DNA of 64,000 bases from Solea solea (Eukaryota; Chordata; Actinopteri; Pleuronectiformes; Soleidae). The stretch lies in the NCBI RefSeq assembly GCF_958295425.1, contig NC_081141.1, positions 19,561,180 through 19,625,179 of the forward strand. The letters run 5' to 3'. The notes beneath the pieces were generated by a model. The model worked only from the letters and a program-made list of their open reading frames with translations. It was not told the DNA's origin and did no database searches. The stretch's first letter is position 1. Each line of letters begins with the position of its first letter. Positions 11,215-24,477 of this stretch are shown piece after piece. The position numbers were made by a program, and so were the translations under genes.

Positions 11215-11683
11215 GTCATAGGTTAGTTTGTCGTCCAAAATGTGACAAAAAAGTCATAGGTTAGTATGTCGTCCAAAATGTGACAAAAAAGTCATAGGTT
11301 AGTATGTCGTCCAAAATGTGACAAAAAAGTCATACTTTCGTATGTCGTCCAAAATGTGACAAAAAAGTCATACTTTCGTATGTCGTCCAAAATCACTCAA
11401 AAAGTCATAGGTTAAGATGTCGTCCAAAATGTGACAAAAAAGTCATACTTTCGTATGTCGTCCAAAATGTGACAAAAAAGTCATAGGTTAGTATGATGTC
11501 CAAAATCACTCAAAAAAGTCATAGGTTAGTATATCGTCCAAAATGTGACAAAAAAGTCATAGGTTAGTATGTCGTCCAAAATCACTCAAAAAGTCATAGG
11601 TTAAGATGTAGTCCAAAATGTGACAAAAAAGTCATACTTTCGTATGTCGTCCAAAATGAGACAAAAAAGCCATAGGTTAGTAT

Positions 11684-11721
11684 GTCATCCAAAATCACTC
11701 AAAAAAGTGATTTTGGACGAC
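11684..11721. repeat. Foldback 4
   Basis: Same structure; 1,507 bp after foldback 3, in the first 665-bp copy. Confidence 0.96.
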
Positions 11722-11835
11722 AAAAAAGTCATAGGTTAGTATGTCGTCCAAAATGTGACAAAAAAGTCATAGGTTAGTATGTCGTCCAAAATGTGACAAA
11801 AAAGTCATACTTTCGTATGTCATCCAAAATTTGAC

Positions 11836-12500
11836 AAAAAAGTCATACTATAGTATGTCGTCCAGAATCACTCAAAAAAGTCATAGGTTAGTTTGTCGTC
11901 CAAAATGTGACAAAAAAGTCATAGGTTAGTATGTCGTCCAAAATGTGACAAAAAAGTCATAGGTTAGTATGTCGTCCAAAATGTGACAAAAAAGTCATAC
12001 TTTCGTATGTCGTCCAAAATGTGACAAAAAAGTCATACTTTCGTATGTCGTCCAAAATCACTCAAAAAGTCATAGGTTAAGATGTCGTCCAAAATGTGAC
12101 AAAAAAGTCATACTTTCGTATGTCGTCCAAAATGTGACAAAAAAGTCATAGGTTAGTATGATGTCCAAAATCACTCAAAAAAGTCATAGGTTAGTATATC
12201 GTCCAAAATGTGACAAAAAAGTCATAGGTTAGTATGTCGTCCAAAATCACTCAAAAAGTCATAGGTTAAGATGTAGTCCAAAATGTGACAAAAAAGTCAT
12301 ACTTTCGTATGTCGTCCAAAATGAGACAAAAAAGCCATAGGTTAGTATGTCATCCAAAATCACTCAAAAAAGTGATTTTGGACGACAAAAAAGTCATAGG
12401 TTAGTATGTCGTCCAAAATGTGACAAAAAAGTCATAGGTTAGTATGTCGTCCAAAATGTGACAAAAAAGTCATACTTTCGTATGTCATCCAAAATTTGAC
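11836..12500 (+). repeat. 665-bp tandem duplication, copy 2
   Basis: Matches copy 1, including the rare gtatgatgtcc and aagatgtagtcc variants. The junction near 11,835 joins an E-type core (gtcatccaaaat) straight to a P-type monomer, a combination not seen inside the parent unit. Confidence 0.86.
12349..12386. repeat. Foldback 5
   Basis: Same structure; 665 bp after foldback 4. Confidence 0.96.
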
Positions 12501-13425
12501 AAAAAAGTCATACTTTAGTATTGCGTCCAAAATCTGAGAAAAAAAAGTCATACTTTCCTGTCGTCCAAAATGTGACAAAAAAGTCATAGGTTAGTATGTC
12601 GTCCAAAATGTGACAAAAAAGTCATAGGTTAGTATGTCGTCCAAAATGTGACAAAAAAGTCATAGGTTAGTATGTCGTCCAAAATGTGACAAAAAAGTCA
12701 TACTTTCATATGTTATCCAAAATTTGACAAAAAAGTCATAGGTTAGTATGTCGTCCAAAATGTGACAAAAAAGTCATAGGTTAGTATGTCGTCCAAAATG
12801 TGACAAAAAAGTCATACTTTCGTATGTCATCCAAAATTTGACAAAAAAGTCATACTTTAGTATTGTGTCCAAAATCTGAGAAAAAAAAGTCATACTTTCG
12901 TATGTCGTCCAAAATGTGACAAAAAAGTCATAGGTTAGTATGTCGTCCAAAATGTGACAAAAAAGTCATACTTTCGTATGTCGTCCAAAATGTGACAAAA
13001 AAGTCATACTTTCGTATGTCATCCAAAATTTGACAAAAAAGTCATACGTTAGTATTGCGTCCAAAATCTGAGAAAAAAAAATCATACTTTCGTATGTCGT
13101 CCAAAATGTGACAAAAAAGTCATACTATAGTATGTCGTCCAGAATCACTCAAAAAAGTCATAGGTTAGTTTGTCGTCCAAAATGTGACAAAAAAGTCATA
13201 GGTTAGTATGTCGTCCAAAATGTGACAAAAAAGTCATAGGTTAGTATGTCGTCCAAAATGTGACAAAAAAGTCATACTTTCGTATGTCGTCCAAAATGTG
13301 ACAAAAAAGTCATAGGTTAGTATGTCGTCCAAAATCACTCAAAAAGTCATAGGTTAAGATGTCGTCCAAAATGTGACAAAAAAGTCATACTTTCGTATGT
13401 CGTCCAAAATGTGACAAAAAAGTCA

Positions 13426-13673
13426 TAGGTTAGTATGTTGTCCAAAATCACTCAAAAAAGTCATAGGTTAGTATATCGTCCAAAATGTGACAAAAAAGTC
13501 ATAGGTTAGTATGTCGTCCAAAATCACTCAAAAAGTCATAGGTTAAGATGTCGTCCAAAATGTGACAAAAAAGTCATACTTTCGTATGTCGTCCAAAATG
13601 AGACAAAAAAGCCATAGGTTAGTATGTCATCCAAAATCACTCAAAAAAGTGATTTTGGACGACAAAAAAGTCA
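13426..13673 (+). repeat. 248-bp tandem duplication, copy 1
   Basis: The stretch from gtatgttgtcc through the foldback is repeated 248 bp downstream (foldbacks 13,626 and 13,874). Boundary is good to about one monomer. Confidence 0.82.
13626..13663. repeat. Foldback 6
   Basis: Same structure. The following monomer is the gttgtcc variant because of the 248-bp duplication join. Confidence 0.96.
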
Positions 13674-13921
13674 TAGGTTAGTATGTTGTCCAAAATCACT
13701 CAAAAAAGTCATAGGTTAGTATATCGTCCAAAATGTGACAAAAAAGTCATAGGTTAGTATGTCGTCCAAAATCACTCAAAAAGTCATAGGTTAAGATGTC
13801 GTCCAAAATGTGACAAAAAAGTCATACTTTCGTATGTCGTCCAAAATGAGACAAAAAAGCCATAGGTTAGTATGTCATCCAAAATCACTCAAAAAAGTGA
13901 TTTTGGACGACAAAAAAGTCA
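13674..13921 (+). repeat. 248-bp tandem duplication, copy 2
   Basis: Second copy, again carrying gtatgttgtcc, gtatatcgtcc, the tgagac/gccat pair and the foldback. It is followed by a unique substitution, gtatgtcttcc, near 13,933. Confidence 0.82.
13874..13911. repeat. Foldback 7
   Basis: Same structure; 248 bp after foldback 6; followed by the unique gtcttcc core. Confidence 0.96.
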
Positions 13922-14575
13922 TAGGTTAGTATGTCTTCCAAAATGTGACAAAAAAGTCATAGGTTAGTATGTCGTCCAAAATGTGACAAAAAAGTCATAC
14001 TTTCATATGTTATCCAAAATCACTCAAAAAGTCATAGGTTAAGATGTCGTCCAAAATGTGACAAAAAAGTCATACTTTCGTATGTCGTCCAAAATGTGAC
14101 AAAAAAGTCATAGGTTAGTTTGTCGTCCAAAATGTGACAAAAAAGTCATAGGTTAGTATGTCGTCCAAAATGTGACAAAAAAGTCATAGGTTAGTATGTC
14201 GTCCAAAATGTGACAAAAAAGTCATACTTTCGTATGTCGTCCAAAATGTGACAAAAAAGTCATACTTTCGTATGTCGTCCAAAATCACTCAAAAAGTCAT
14301 AGGTTAAGATGTCGTCCAAAATGTGACAAAAAAGTCATACTTTCGTATGTCGTCCAAAATGTGACAAAAAAGTCATAGGTTAGTATGATGTCCAAAATCA
14401 CTCAAAAAAGTCATAGGTTAGTATATCGTCCAAAATGTGACAAAAAAGTCATAGGTTAGTATGTCGTCCAAAATCACTCAAAAAGTCATAGGTTAAGATG
14501 TAGTCCAAAATGTGACAAAAAAGTCATACTTTCGTATGTCGTCCAAAATGAGACAAAAAAGCCATAGGTTAGTAT

Positions 14576-14613
14576 GTCATCCAAAATCACTCAAAAAAGT
14601 GATTTTGGACGAC
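14576..14613. repeat. Foldback 8
   Basis: Same structure; 702 bp after foldback 7. Confidence 0.96.
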
Positions 14614-15277
14614 AAAAAAGTCATAGGTTAGTATGTCGTCCAAAATGTGACAAAAAAGTCATAGGTTAGTATGTCGTCCAAAATGTGACAAAAAAGTCAT
14701 ACTTTCATATGTTATCCAAAATCACTCAAAAAGTCATAGGTTAAGATGTCGTCCAAAATGTGACAAAAAAGTCATACTTTCGTATGTCGTCCAAAATGTG
14801 ACAAAAAAGTCATAGGTTAGTTTGTCGTCCAAAATGTGACAAAAAAGTCATAGGTTAGTATGTCGTCCAAAATGTGACAAAAAAGTCATAGGTTAGTATG
14901 TCGTCCAAAATGTGACAAAAAAGTCATACTTTCGTATGTCGTCCAAAATGTGACAAAAAAGTCATACTTTCGTATGTCGTCCAAAATCACTCAAAAAGTC
15001 ATAGGTTAAGATGTCGTCCAAAATGTGACAAAAAAGTCATACTTTCGTATGTCGTCCAAAATGTGACAAAAAAGTCATAGGTTAGTATGATGTCCAAAAT
15101 CACTCAAAAAAGTCATAGGTTAGTATATCGTCCAAAATGTGACAAAAAAGTCATAGGTTAGTATGTCGTCCAAAATCACTCAAAAAGTCATAGGTTAAGA
15201 TGTAGTCCAAAATGTGACAAAAAAGTCATACTTTCGTATGTCGTCCAAAATGAGACAAAAAAGCCATAGGTTAGTAT

Positions 15278-15315
15278 GTCATCCAAAATCACTCAAAAAA
15301 GTGATTTTGGACGAC
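15278..15315. repeat. Foldback 9
   Basis: Same structure; 702 bp after foldback 8. Confidence 0.96.
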
Positions 15316-16592
15316 AAAAAAGTCATAGGTTAGTATGTCGTCCAAAATGTGACAAAAAAGTCATAGGTTAGTATGTCGTCCAAAATGTGACAAAAAAGTC
15401 ATACTTTCGTATGTCATCCAAAATTTGACAAAAAAGTCATACTTTAGTATTGCGTCCAAAATCTGAGAAAAAAAAGTCATACTTTCCTGTCGTCCAAAAT
15501 GTGACAAAAAAGTCATAGGTTAGTATGTCGTCCAAAATGTGACAAAAAAGTCATACTTTCGTATGTCGTACAAAATGTGACAAAAAAGTCATAGGTTAGT
15601 ATGTCGTCCAAAATGTGACAAAAAAGTCATAGGTTAGTATGTCGTCCAAAATGTGACAAAAAAGTCATACTTTCATATGTTATCCAAAATTTGACAAAAA
15701 AGTCATAGGTTAGTATGTCGTCCAAAATGTGACAAAAAAGTCATAGGTTAGTATGTCGTCCAAAATGTGACAAAAAAGTCATACTTTCGTATGTCATCCA
15801 AAATTTGACAAAAAAGTCATACTTTAGTATTGTGTCCAAAATCTGAGAAAAAAAAGTCATACTTTCGTATGTCGTCCAAAATGTGACAAAAAAGTCATAG
15901 GTTAGTATGTCGTCCAAAATGTGACAAAAAAGTCATACTTTCGTATGTCGTCCAAAATGTGACAAAAAAGTCATACTTTCGTATGTCATCCAAAATTTGA
16001 CAAAAAAGTCATACGTTAGTATTGCGTCCAAAATCTGAGAAAAAAAAATCATACTTTCGTATGTCGTCCAAAATGTGACAAAAAAGTCATACTATAGTAT
16101 GTCGTCCAGAATCACTCAAAAAAGTCATAGGTTAGTTTGTCGTCCAAAATGTGACAAAAAAGTCATAGGTTAGTATGTCGTCCAAAATGTGACAAAAAAG
16201 TCATAGGTTAGTATGTCGTCCAAAATGTGACAAAAAAGTCATACTTTCGTATGTCGTCCAAAATGTGACAAAAAAGTCATAGGTTAGTATGTCGTCCAAA
16301 ATCACTCAAAAAGTCATAGGTTAAGATGTCGTCCAAAATGTGACAAAAAAGTCATACTTTCGTATGTCGTCCAAAATGTGACAAAAAAGTCATAGGTTAG
16401 TATGTTGTCCAAAATCACTCAAAAAAGTCATAGGTTAGTATATCGTCCAAAATGTGACAAAAAAGTCATAGGTTAGTATGTCGTCCAAAATCACTCAAAA
16501 AGTCATAGGTTAAGATGTAGTCCAAAATGTGACAAAAAAGTCATACTTTCGTATGTCGTCCAAAATGAGACAAAAAAGCCATAGGTTAGTAT

Positions 16593-16630
16593 GTCATCCA
16601 AAATCACTCAAAAAAGTGATTTTGGACGAC
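16593..16630. repeat. Foldback 10
   Basis: Same structure; in a unit carrying both gtatgttgtcc and aagatgtagtcc markers, a mix of two unit lineages. Confidence 0.96.
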
Positions 16631-17717
16631 AAAAAAGTCATAGGTTAGTATGTCGTCCAAAATGTGACAAAAAAGTCATAGGTTAGTATGTCGTCCAAAA
16701 TGTGACAAAAAAGTCATACTTTCATATGTTATCCAAAATTTGACAAAAAAGTCATACGTTAGTATTGCGTCCAAAATCTGAGAAAAAAAAGTCATACTTT
16801 CGTATGTCGTCCAAAATGTGACAAAAAAGTCATAGGTTAGTATGTCGTCCAAAATCACTCAAAAAAGTCATAGGTTAGTATGTCGTCCAAAATGTGACAA
16901 AAAAGCCATAGGTTAGTATGTCGTCCAAAATGTGACAAAAAAGTCATACTTTCGTATGTCATCCAAAATTTGACAAAAAAGTCATACTTTAGTATTGCGT
17001 CCAAAATCTGAGAAAAAAAAGTCATACTTTCCTGTCGTCCAAAATGTGACAAAAAAGTCATAGGTTAGTATGTCGTCCAAAATGTGACAAAAAAGTCATA
17101 CTTTCGTATGTCGTCCAAAATGTGACAAAAAAGTCATAGGTTAGTATGTCGTCCAAAATGTGACAAAAAAGTCATAGGTTAGTATGTCGTCCAAAATGTG
17201 ACAAAAAAGTCATACTTTCATATGTTATCCAAAATTTGACAAAAAAGTCATAGGTTAGTATGTCGTCCAAAATGTGCCAAAAAAGTCATACTTTCGTATG
17301 TCATCCAAAATTTGACAAAAAAGTCATACTTTAGTATTGTGTCCAAAATCTGAGAAAAAAAAGTCATACTTTCGTATGTCGTCCAAAATGTGACAAAAAA
17401 GTCATAGGTTAGTATGTCGTCCAAAATCACTCAAAAAGTCATAGGTTAAGATGTCGTCCAAAATGTGACAAAAAAGTCATACTTTCGTATGTCGTCCAAA
17501 ATGTGACAAAAAAGTCATAGGTTAGTATGTTGTCCAAAATCACTCAAAAAAGTCATAGGTTAGTATATCGTCCAAAATGTGACAAAAAAGTCATAGGTTA
17601 GTATGTCGTCCAAAATCACTCAAAAAGTCATAGGTTAAGATGTCGTCCAAAATGTGACAAAAAAGTCATACTTTCGTATGTCGTCCAAAATGAGACAAAA
17701 AAGCCATAGGTTAGTAT

Positions 17718-17755
17718 GTCATCCAAAATCACTCAAAAAAGTGATTTTGGACGAC
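17718..17755. repeat. Foldback 11
   Basis: Same structure; 1,125 bp after foldback 10; the next tgtgac monomer has an A5 tail. Confidence 0.96.
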
Positions 17756-20278
17756 AAAAAAGTCATAGGTTAGTATGTCGTCCAAAATGTGACAAAAAGT
17801 CATAGGTTAGTATGTCGTCCAAAATGTGACAAAAAAGTCATACTTTCATATGTTATCCAAAATCACTCAAAAAGTCATAGGTTAAGATGTCGTCCAAAAT
17901 GTGACAAAAAAGTCATACTTTCGTATGTCGTCCAAAATGTGACAAAAAAGTCATAGGTTAGTTTGTCGTCCAAAATGTGACAAAAAAGTCATAGGTTAGT
18001 ATGTCGTCCAAAATGTGACAAAAAAGTCATAGGTTAGTATGTCGTCCAAAATGTGACAAAAAAGTCATACTTTCGTATGTCGTCCAAAATGTGACAAAAA
18101 AGTCATACTTTCGTATGTCGTCCAAAATCACTCAAAAAGTCATAGGTTAAGATGTCGTCCAAAATGTGACAAAAAAGTCATACTTTCGTATGTCGTCCAA
18201 AATGTGACAAAAAAGTCATAGGTTAGTATGATGTCCAAAATCACTCAAAAAAGTCATAGGTTAGTATATCGTCCAAAATGTGACAAAAAAGTCATAGGTT
18301 AGTATGTCGTCCAAAATCACTCAAAAAGTCATAGGTTAAGATGTAGTCCAAAATGTGACAAAAAAGTCATACTTTCGTATGTCGTCCAAAATGAGACAAA
18401 AAAGCCATAGGTTAGTATGTCGTCCAAAATGTGACAAAAAAGTCATAGGTTAGTATGTCGTCCAAAATGTGACAAAAAAGTCATACTTTCGTATGTCATC
18501 CAAAATTTGACAAAAAAGTCATACTTTAGTATTGCGTCCAAAATCTGAGAAAAAAAAGTCATACTTTCCTGTCGTCCAAAATGTGACAAAAAAGTCATAG
18601 GTTAGTATGTCGTCCAAAATGTGACAAAAAAGTCATACTTTCGTATGTCGTCCAAAATGTGACAAAAAAGTCATAGGTTAGTATGTCGTCCAAAATGTGA
18701 CAAAAAAGTCATAGGTTAGTATGTCGTCCAAAATGTGACAAAAAAGTCATACTTTCATATGTTATCCAAAATTTGACAAAAAAGTCATAGGTTAGTATGT
18801 CGTCCAAAATGTGACAAAAAAGTCATAGGTTAGTATGTCGTCCAAAATGTGACAAAAAAGTCATACTTTCGTATGTCATCCAAAATTTGACAAAAAAGTC
18901 ATACTTTAGTATTGTGTCCAAAATCTGAGAAAAAAAAGTCATACTTTCGTATGTCGTCCAAAATGTGACAAAAAAGTCATAGGTTAGTATGTCGTCCAAA
19001 ATGTGACAAAAAAGTCATACTTTCGTATGTCGTCCAAAATGTGACAAAAAAGTCATACTTTCGTATGTCATCCAAAATTTGACAAAAAAGTCATACGTTA
19101 GTATTGCGTCCAAAATCTGAGAAAAAAAAATCATACTTTCGTATGTCGTCCAAAATGTGACAAAAAAGTCATACTATAGTATGTCGTCCAGAATCACTCA
19201 AAAAAGTCATAGGTTAGTTTGTCGTCCAAAATGTGACAAAAAAGTCATAGGTTAGTATGTCGTCCAAAATGTGACAAAAAAGTCATAGGTTAGTATGTCG
19301 TCCAAAATGTGACAAAAAAGTCATACTTTCGTATGTCGTCCAAAATGTGACAAAAAGTCATAGGTTAAGATGTCGTCCAAAATGTGACAAAAAAGTCATA
19401 CTTTCGTATGTCGTCCAAAATGTGACAAAAAAGTCATAGGTTAGTATGTTGTCCAAAATCACTCAAAAAAGTCATAGGTTAGTATATCGTCCAAAATGTG
19501 ACAAAAAAGTCATAGGTTAGTATGTCGTCCAAAATCACTCAAAAAGTCATAGGTTAAGATGTCGTCCAAAATGTGACAAAAAAGTCATACTTTCATATGT
19601 TATCCAAAATCACTCAAAAAGTCATAGGTTAAGATGTCGTCCAAAATGTGACAAAAAAGTCATACTTTCGTATGTCGTCCAAAATGTGACAAAAAAGTCA
19701 TAGGTTAGTTTGTCGTCCAAAATGTGACAAAAAAGTCATAGGTTAGTATGTCGTCCAAAATGTGACAAAAAAGTCATAGGTTAGTATGTCGTCCAAAATG
19801 TGACAAAAAAGTCATACTTTCGTATGTCGTCCAAAATGTGACAAAAAAGTCATACTTTCGTATGTCGTCCAAAATCACTCAAAAAGTCATAGGTTAAGAT
19901 GTCGTCCAAAATGTGACAAAAAAGTCATACTTTCGTATGTCGTCCAAAATGTGACAAAAAAGTCATACTTTCGTATGTCGTCCAAAATCACTCAAAAAGT
20001 CATAGGTTAAGATGTCGTCCAAAATGTGACAAAAAAGTCATACTTTCGTATGTCGTCCAAAATGTGACAAAAAAGTCATAGGTTAGTATGATGTCCAAAA
20101 TCACTCAAAAAAGTCATAGGTTAGTATATCGTCCAAAATGTGACAAAAAAGTCATAGGTTAGTATGTCGTCCAAAATCACTCAAAAAGTCATAGGTTAAG
20201 ATGTAGTCCAAAATGTGACAAAAAAGTCATACTTTCGTATGTCGTCCAAAATGAGACAAAAAAGCCATAGGTTAGTAT

Positions 20279-20316
20279 GTCATCCAAAATCACTCAAAAA
20301 AGTGATTTTGGACGAC
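20279..20316. repeat. Foldback 12
   Basis: Same structure; preceded by the gtatgatgtcc/aagatgtagtcc lineage. Confidence 0.96.
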
Positions 20317-20952
20317 AAAAAAGTCATAGGTTAGTATGTCGTCCAAAATGTGACAAAAAAGTCATAGGTTAGTATGTCGTCCAAAATGTGACAAAAAAGT
20401 CATACTTTCGTATGTCGTCCAAAATGTGACAAAAAAGTCATAGGTTAGTATGTCGTCCAAAATGTGACAAAAAAGTCATAGGTTAGTATGTCGTCCAAAA
20501 TGTGACAAAAAAGTCATACTTTCATATGTTATCCAAAATTTGACAAAAAAGTCATAGGTTAGTATGTCGTCCAAAATGTGACAAAAAAGTCATAGGTTAG
20601 TATGTCGTCCAAAATGTGACAAAAAAGTCATACTTTCGTATGTCATCCAAAATTTGACAAAAAAGTCATACTTTAGTATTGTGTCCAAAATCTGAGAAAA
20701 AAAAGTCATACTTTCGTATGTCGTCCAAAATGTGACAAAAAAGTCATAGGTTAGTATGTCGTCCAAAATGTGACAAAAAAGTCATACTTTCGTATGTCGT
20801 CCAAAATGTGACAAAAAAGTCATACTTTCGTATGTCATCCAAAATTTGACAAAAAAGTCATACGTTAGTATTGCGTCCAAAATCTGAGAAAAAAAAATCA
20901 TACTTTCGTATGTCGTCCAAAATGTGACAAAAAAGTCATACTATAGTATGTC

Positions 20953-22459
20953 GTCCAGAATCACTCAAAAAAGTCATAGGTTAGTTTGTCGTCCAAAATG
21001 TGACAAAAAAGTCATAGGTTAGTATGTCGTCCAAAATGTGACAAAAAAGTCATAGGTTAGTATGTCGTCCAAAATGTGACAAAAAAGTCATACTTTCGTA
21101 TGTCGTCCAAAATGTGACAAAAAGTCATAGGTTAAGATGTCGTCCAAAATGTGACAAAAAAGTCATACTTTCGTATGTCGTCCAAAATGTGACAAAAAAG
21201 TCATAGGTTAGTATGTTGTCCAAAATCACTCAAAAAAGTCATAGGTTAGTATATCGTCCAAAATGTGACAAAAAAGTCATAGGTTAGTATGTCGTCCAAA
21301 ATCACTCAAAAAGTCATAGGTTAAGATGTCGTCCAAAATGTGACAAAAAAGTCATACTTTCGTATGTCGTCCAAAATGAGACAAAAAAGCCATAGGTTAG
21401 TATGTCATCCAAAATCACTCAAAAAAGTGATTTTGGACGACAAAAAAGTCATAGGTTAGTATGTCGTCCAAAATGTGACAAAAAAGTCATAGGTTAGTAT
21501 GTCGTCCAAAAAGTGACAAAAAAGTCATACTTTCATATGTTATCCAAAATTTGACAAAAAAGTCATACGTTAGTATTGCGTCCAAAATCTGAGAAAAAAA
21601 AGTCATACTTTCGTATGTCGTCCAAAATGTGACAAAAAAGTCATAGGTTAGTATGTCGTCCAAAATCACTCAAAAAAGTCATAGGTTAGTATGTCGTCCA
21701 AAATGTGACAAAAAAGCCATAGGTTAGTATGTCGTCCAAAATGTGACAAAAAAGTCATACTTTCGTATGTCATCCAAAATTTGACAAAAAAGTCATACTT
21801 TAGTATTGCGTCCAAAATCTGAGAAAAAAAAGTCATACTTTCCTGTCGTCCAAAATGTGACAAAAAAGTCATAGGTTAGTATGTCGTCCAAAATGTGACA
21901 AAAAAGTCATACTTTCGTATGTCGTCCAAAATGTGACAAAAAAGTCATAGGTTAGTATGTCGTCCAAAATGTGACAAAAAAGTCATAGGTTAGTATGTCG
22001 TCCAAAATGTGACAAAAAAGTCATAGGTTAGTATGTCGTCCAAAATGTGACAAAAAAGTCATACTTTCATATGTTATCCAAAATTTGACAAAAAAGTCAT
22101 AGGTTAGTATGTCGTCCAAAATGTGCCAAAAAAGTCATACTTTCGTATGTCATCCAAAATTTGACAAAAAAGTCATACTTTAGTATTGTGTCCAAAATCT
22201 GAGAAAAAAAAGTCATACTTTCGTATGTCGTCCAAAATGTGACAAAAAAGTCATAGGTTAGTATGTCGTCCAAAATGTGACAAAAAAGTCATACTTTCGT
22301 ATGTCGTCCAAAATGTGACAAAAAAGTCATACTTTCGTATGTCATCCAAAATTTGACAAAAAAGTCATACGTTAGTATTGCGTCCAAAATCTGAGAAAAA
22401 AAAATCATACTTTCGTATGTCGTCCAAAATGTGACAAAAAAGTCATACTATAGTATGTC
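20953..22459 (+). repeat. Canonical 1,507-bp higher-order unit, third example
   Basis: The gtccagaatcactc landmarks at 20,953 and 22,460 are again 1,507 bp apart, although internal monomer order differs from the 8-11 kb units (tgtgac plus A5 before type D at about 21,121; extra type B near 22,020; tgtgcc at about 22,126). Equal length with different content may reflect compensating gains and losses. Confidence 0.72.
21404..21441. repeat. Foldback 13
   Basis: Same structure; 1,125 bp after foldback 12; followed after two monomers by a unique gtccaaaaagtg core near 21,504. Confidence 0.96.
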
Positions 22460-22948
22460 GTCCAGAATCACTCAAAAAAGTCATAGGTTAGTTTGTCGTC
22501 CAAAATGTGACAAAAAAGTCATAGGTTAGTATGTCGTCCAAAATGTGACAAAAAAGTCATAGGTTAGTATGTCGTCCAAAATGTGACAAAAAAGTCATAC
22601 TTTCGTATGTCGTCCAAAATGTGACAAAAAAGTCATACTTTCGTATGTCGTCCAAAATCACTCAAAAAGTCATAGGTTAAGATGTCGTCCAAAATGTGAC
22701 AAAAAAGTCATACTTTCGTATGTCGTCCAAAATGTGACAAAAAAGTCATAGGTTAGTATGATGTCCAAAATCACTCAAAAAAGTCATAGGTTAGTATATC
22801 GTCCAAAATGTGACAAAAAAGTCATAGGTTAGTATGTCGTCCAAAATCACTCAAAAAGTCATAGGTTAAGATGTAGTCCAAAATGTGACAAAAAAGTCAT
22901 ACTTTCGTATGTCGTCCAAAATGAGACAAAAAAGCCATAGGTTAGTAT

Positions 22949-22986
22949 GTCATCCAAAATCACTCAAAAAAGTGATTTTGGACGAC
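22949..22986. repeat. Foldback 14
   Basis: Same structure; in a gtatgatgtcc-lineage unit that also carries gtcctagg near 23,187. Confidence 0.96.
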
Positions 22987-23926
22987 AAAAAAGTCATAGG
23001 TTAGTATGTCGTCCAAAATGTGACAAAAAAGTCATAGGTTAGTATGTCGTCCAAAATGTGACAAAAAAGTCATACTTTCATATGTTATCCAAAATTTGAC
23101 AAAAAAGTCATACGTTAGTATTGCGTCCAAAATCTGAGAAAAAAAAGTCATACTTTCGTATGTCGTCCAAAATGTGACAAAAAAGTCCTAGGTTAGTATG
23201 TCGTCCAAAATCACTCAAAAAAGTCATAGGTTAGTATGTCGTCCAAAATGTGACAAAAAAGCCATAGGTTAGTATGTCGTCCAAAATGTGACAAAAAAGT
23301 CATACTTTCGTATGTCATCCAAAATTTGACAAAAAAGTCATACTTTAGTATTGCGTCCAAAATCTGAGAAAAAAAAGTCATACTTTCCTGTCGTCCAAAA
23401 TGTGACAAAAAAGTCATAGGTTAGTATGTCGTCCAAAATGTGACAATAAAGTCATACTTTCGTATGTCGTCCAAAATGTGACAAAAAAGTCATAGGTTAG
23501 TATGTCGTCCAAAATGTGACAAAAAAGTCATAGGTTAGTATGTCGTCCAAAATGTGACAAAAAAGTCATACTTTCATGTTATCCAAAATTTGACAAAAAA
23601 GTCATAGGTTAGTATGTCGTCCAAAATGTGACAAAAAAGTCATAGGTTAGTATGTCGTCCAAAATGTGACAAAAAAGTCATACTTTCGTATGTCATCCAA
23701 AATTTGACAAAAAAGTCATACTTTAGTATTGTGTCCAAAATCTGAGAAAAAAAAGTCATACTTTCGTATGTCGTCCAAAATGTGACAAAAAAGTCATAGG
23801 TTAGTATGTCGTCCAAAATGTGACAAAAAAGTCATACTTTCGTATGTCGTCCAAAATGTGACAAAAAAGTCATACGTTAGTATTGCGTCCAAAATCTGAG
23901 AAAAAAAAATCATACTATAGTATGTC

Positions 23927-24228
23927 GTCCAGAATCACTCAAAAAAGTCATAGGTTAGTTTGTCGTCCAAAATGTGACAAAAAAGTCATAGGTTAGTATG
24001 TCGTCCAAAATGTGACAAAAAAGTCATAGGTTAGTATGTCGTCCAAAATGTGACAAAAAGTCATACTATAGTATGTCGTCCAGAATCACTCAAAAAAGTC
24101 ATAGGTTAGTTTGTCGTCCAAAATGTGACAAAAAAGTCATAGGTTAGTATGTCGTCCAAAATGTGACAAAAAAGTCATAGGTTAGTATGTCGTCCAAAAT
24201 GTGACAAAAAAGTCATACTTTCGTATGT
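23927..24228 (+). repeat. 151-bp four-monomer tandem duplication (P-B-B-B)
   Basis: gtccagaatcactc recurs at 23,927 and 24,078. The repeated block is one P and three ggttagt monomers. The join has an A5 instead of an A6 tract (gacaaaaagtcatac). The same duplication recurs at 28,879/29,030 with the same A5 join, and at 33,224/33,376 with an A6 join. Confidence 0.85.
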
Positions 24229-24453
24229 CGTCCAAAATGTGACAAAAAAGTCATAGGTTAGTATGTTGTCCAAAATCACTCAAAAAAGTCATAGGTTAGT
24301 ATATCGTCCAAAATGTGACAAAAAAGTCATAGGTTAGTATGTCGTCCAAAATCACTCAAAAAGTCATAGGTTAAGATGTCGTCCAAAATGTGACAAAAAA
24401 GTCATACTTTCGTATGTCGTCCAAAATGAGACAAAAAAGCCATAGGTTAGTAT

Positions 24454-24477
24454 GTCGTCCAAAATCACTCAAAAAAG
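24454..24477 (+). repeat. Empty counterpart of the foldback site, 2
   Basis: Same empty arrangement (tgagac, gccat, gtcgtcc, no inverted arm), with aaaaacgtcat downstream as at 685. Confidence 0.9.

Larger units (their letters stand above)
11171..11835 (+). repeat. 665-bp tandem duplication, copy 1
   Basis: P-type gtccag at 11,195 recurs at 11,860 and the foldback at 11,684 recurs at 12,349, both +665. This is the left part of a 1,507-bp unit repeated on its own. Confidence 0.86.
13912..15315 (+). repeat. 702-bp tandem duplication (two copies)
   Basis: Foldbacks at 13,874, 14,576 and 15,278 are exactly 702 bp apart. The monomer order between them is the same, including an F core joined directly to tcactc (gttatccaaaatcactc, near 14,010 and 14,712), a hybrid junction. 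The copies are about 13,912-14,613 and 14,614-15,315. They differ at gtatgtcttcc (first copy only). Confidence 0.84.
16593..21441 (+). repeat. Derived units with repeated 1,125-bp spacing
   Basis: Foldback pairs 16,593/17,718 and 20,279/21,404 are each separated by 1,125 bp, and the two pairs are 3,686 bp apart. The interval also holds the gtatgatgtcc marker at about 18,229 and 20,089. This is a mosaic of deleted 1,507-bp units rather than a simple tandem, so internal boundaries are not given. Confidence 0.7.
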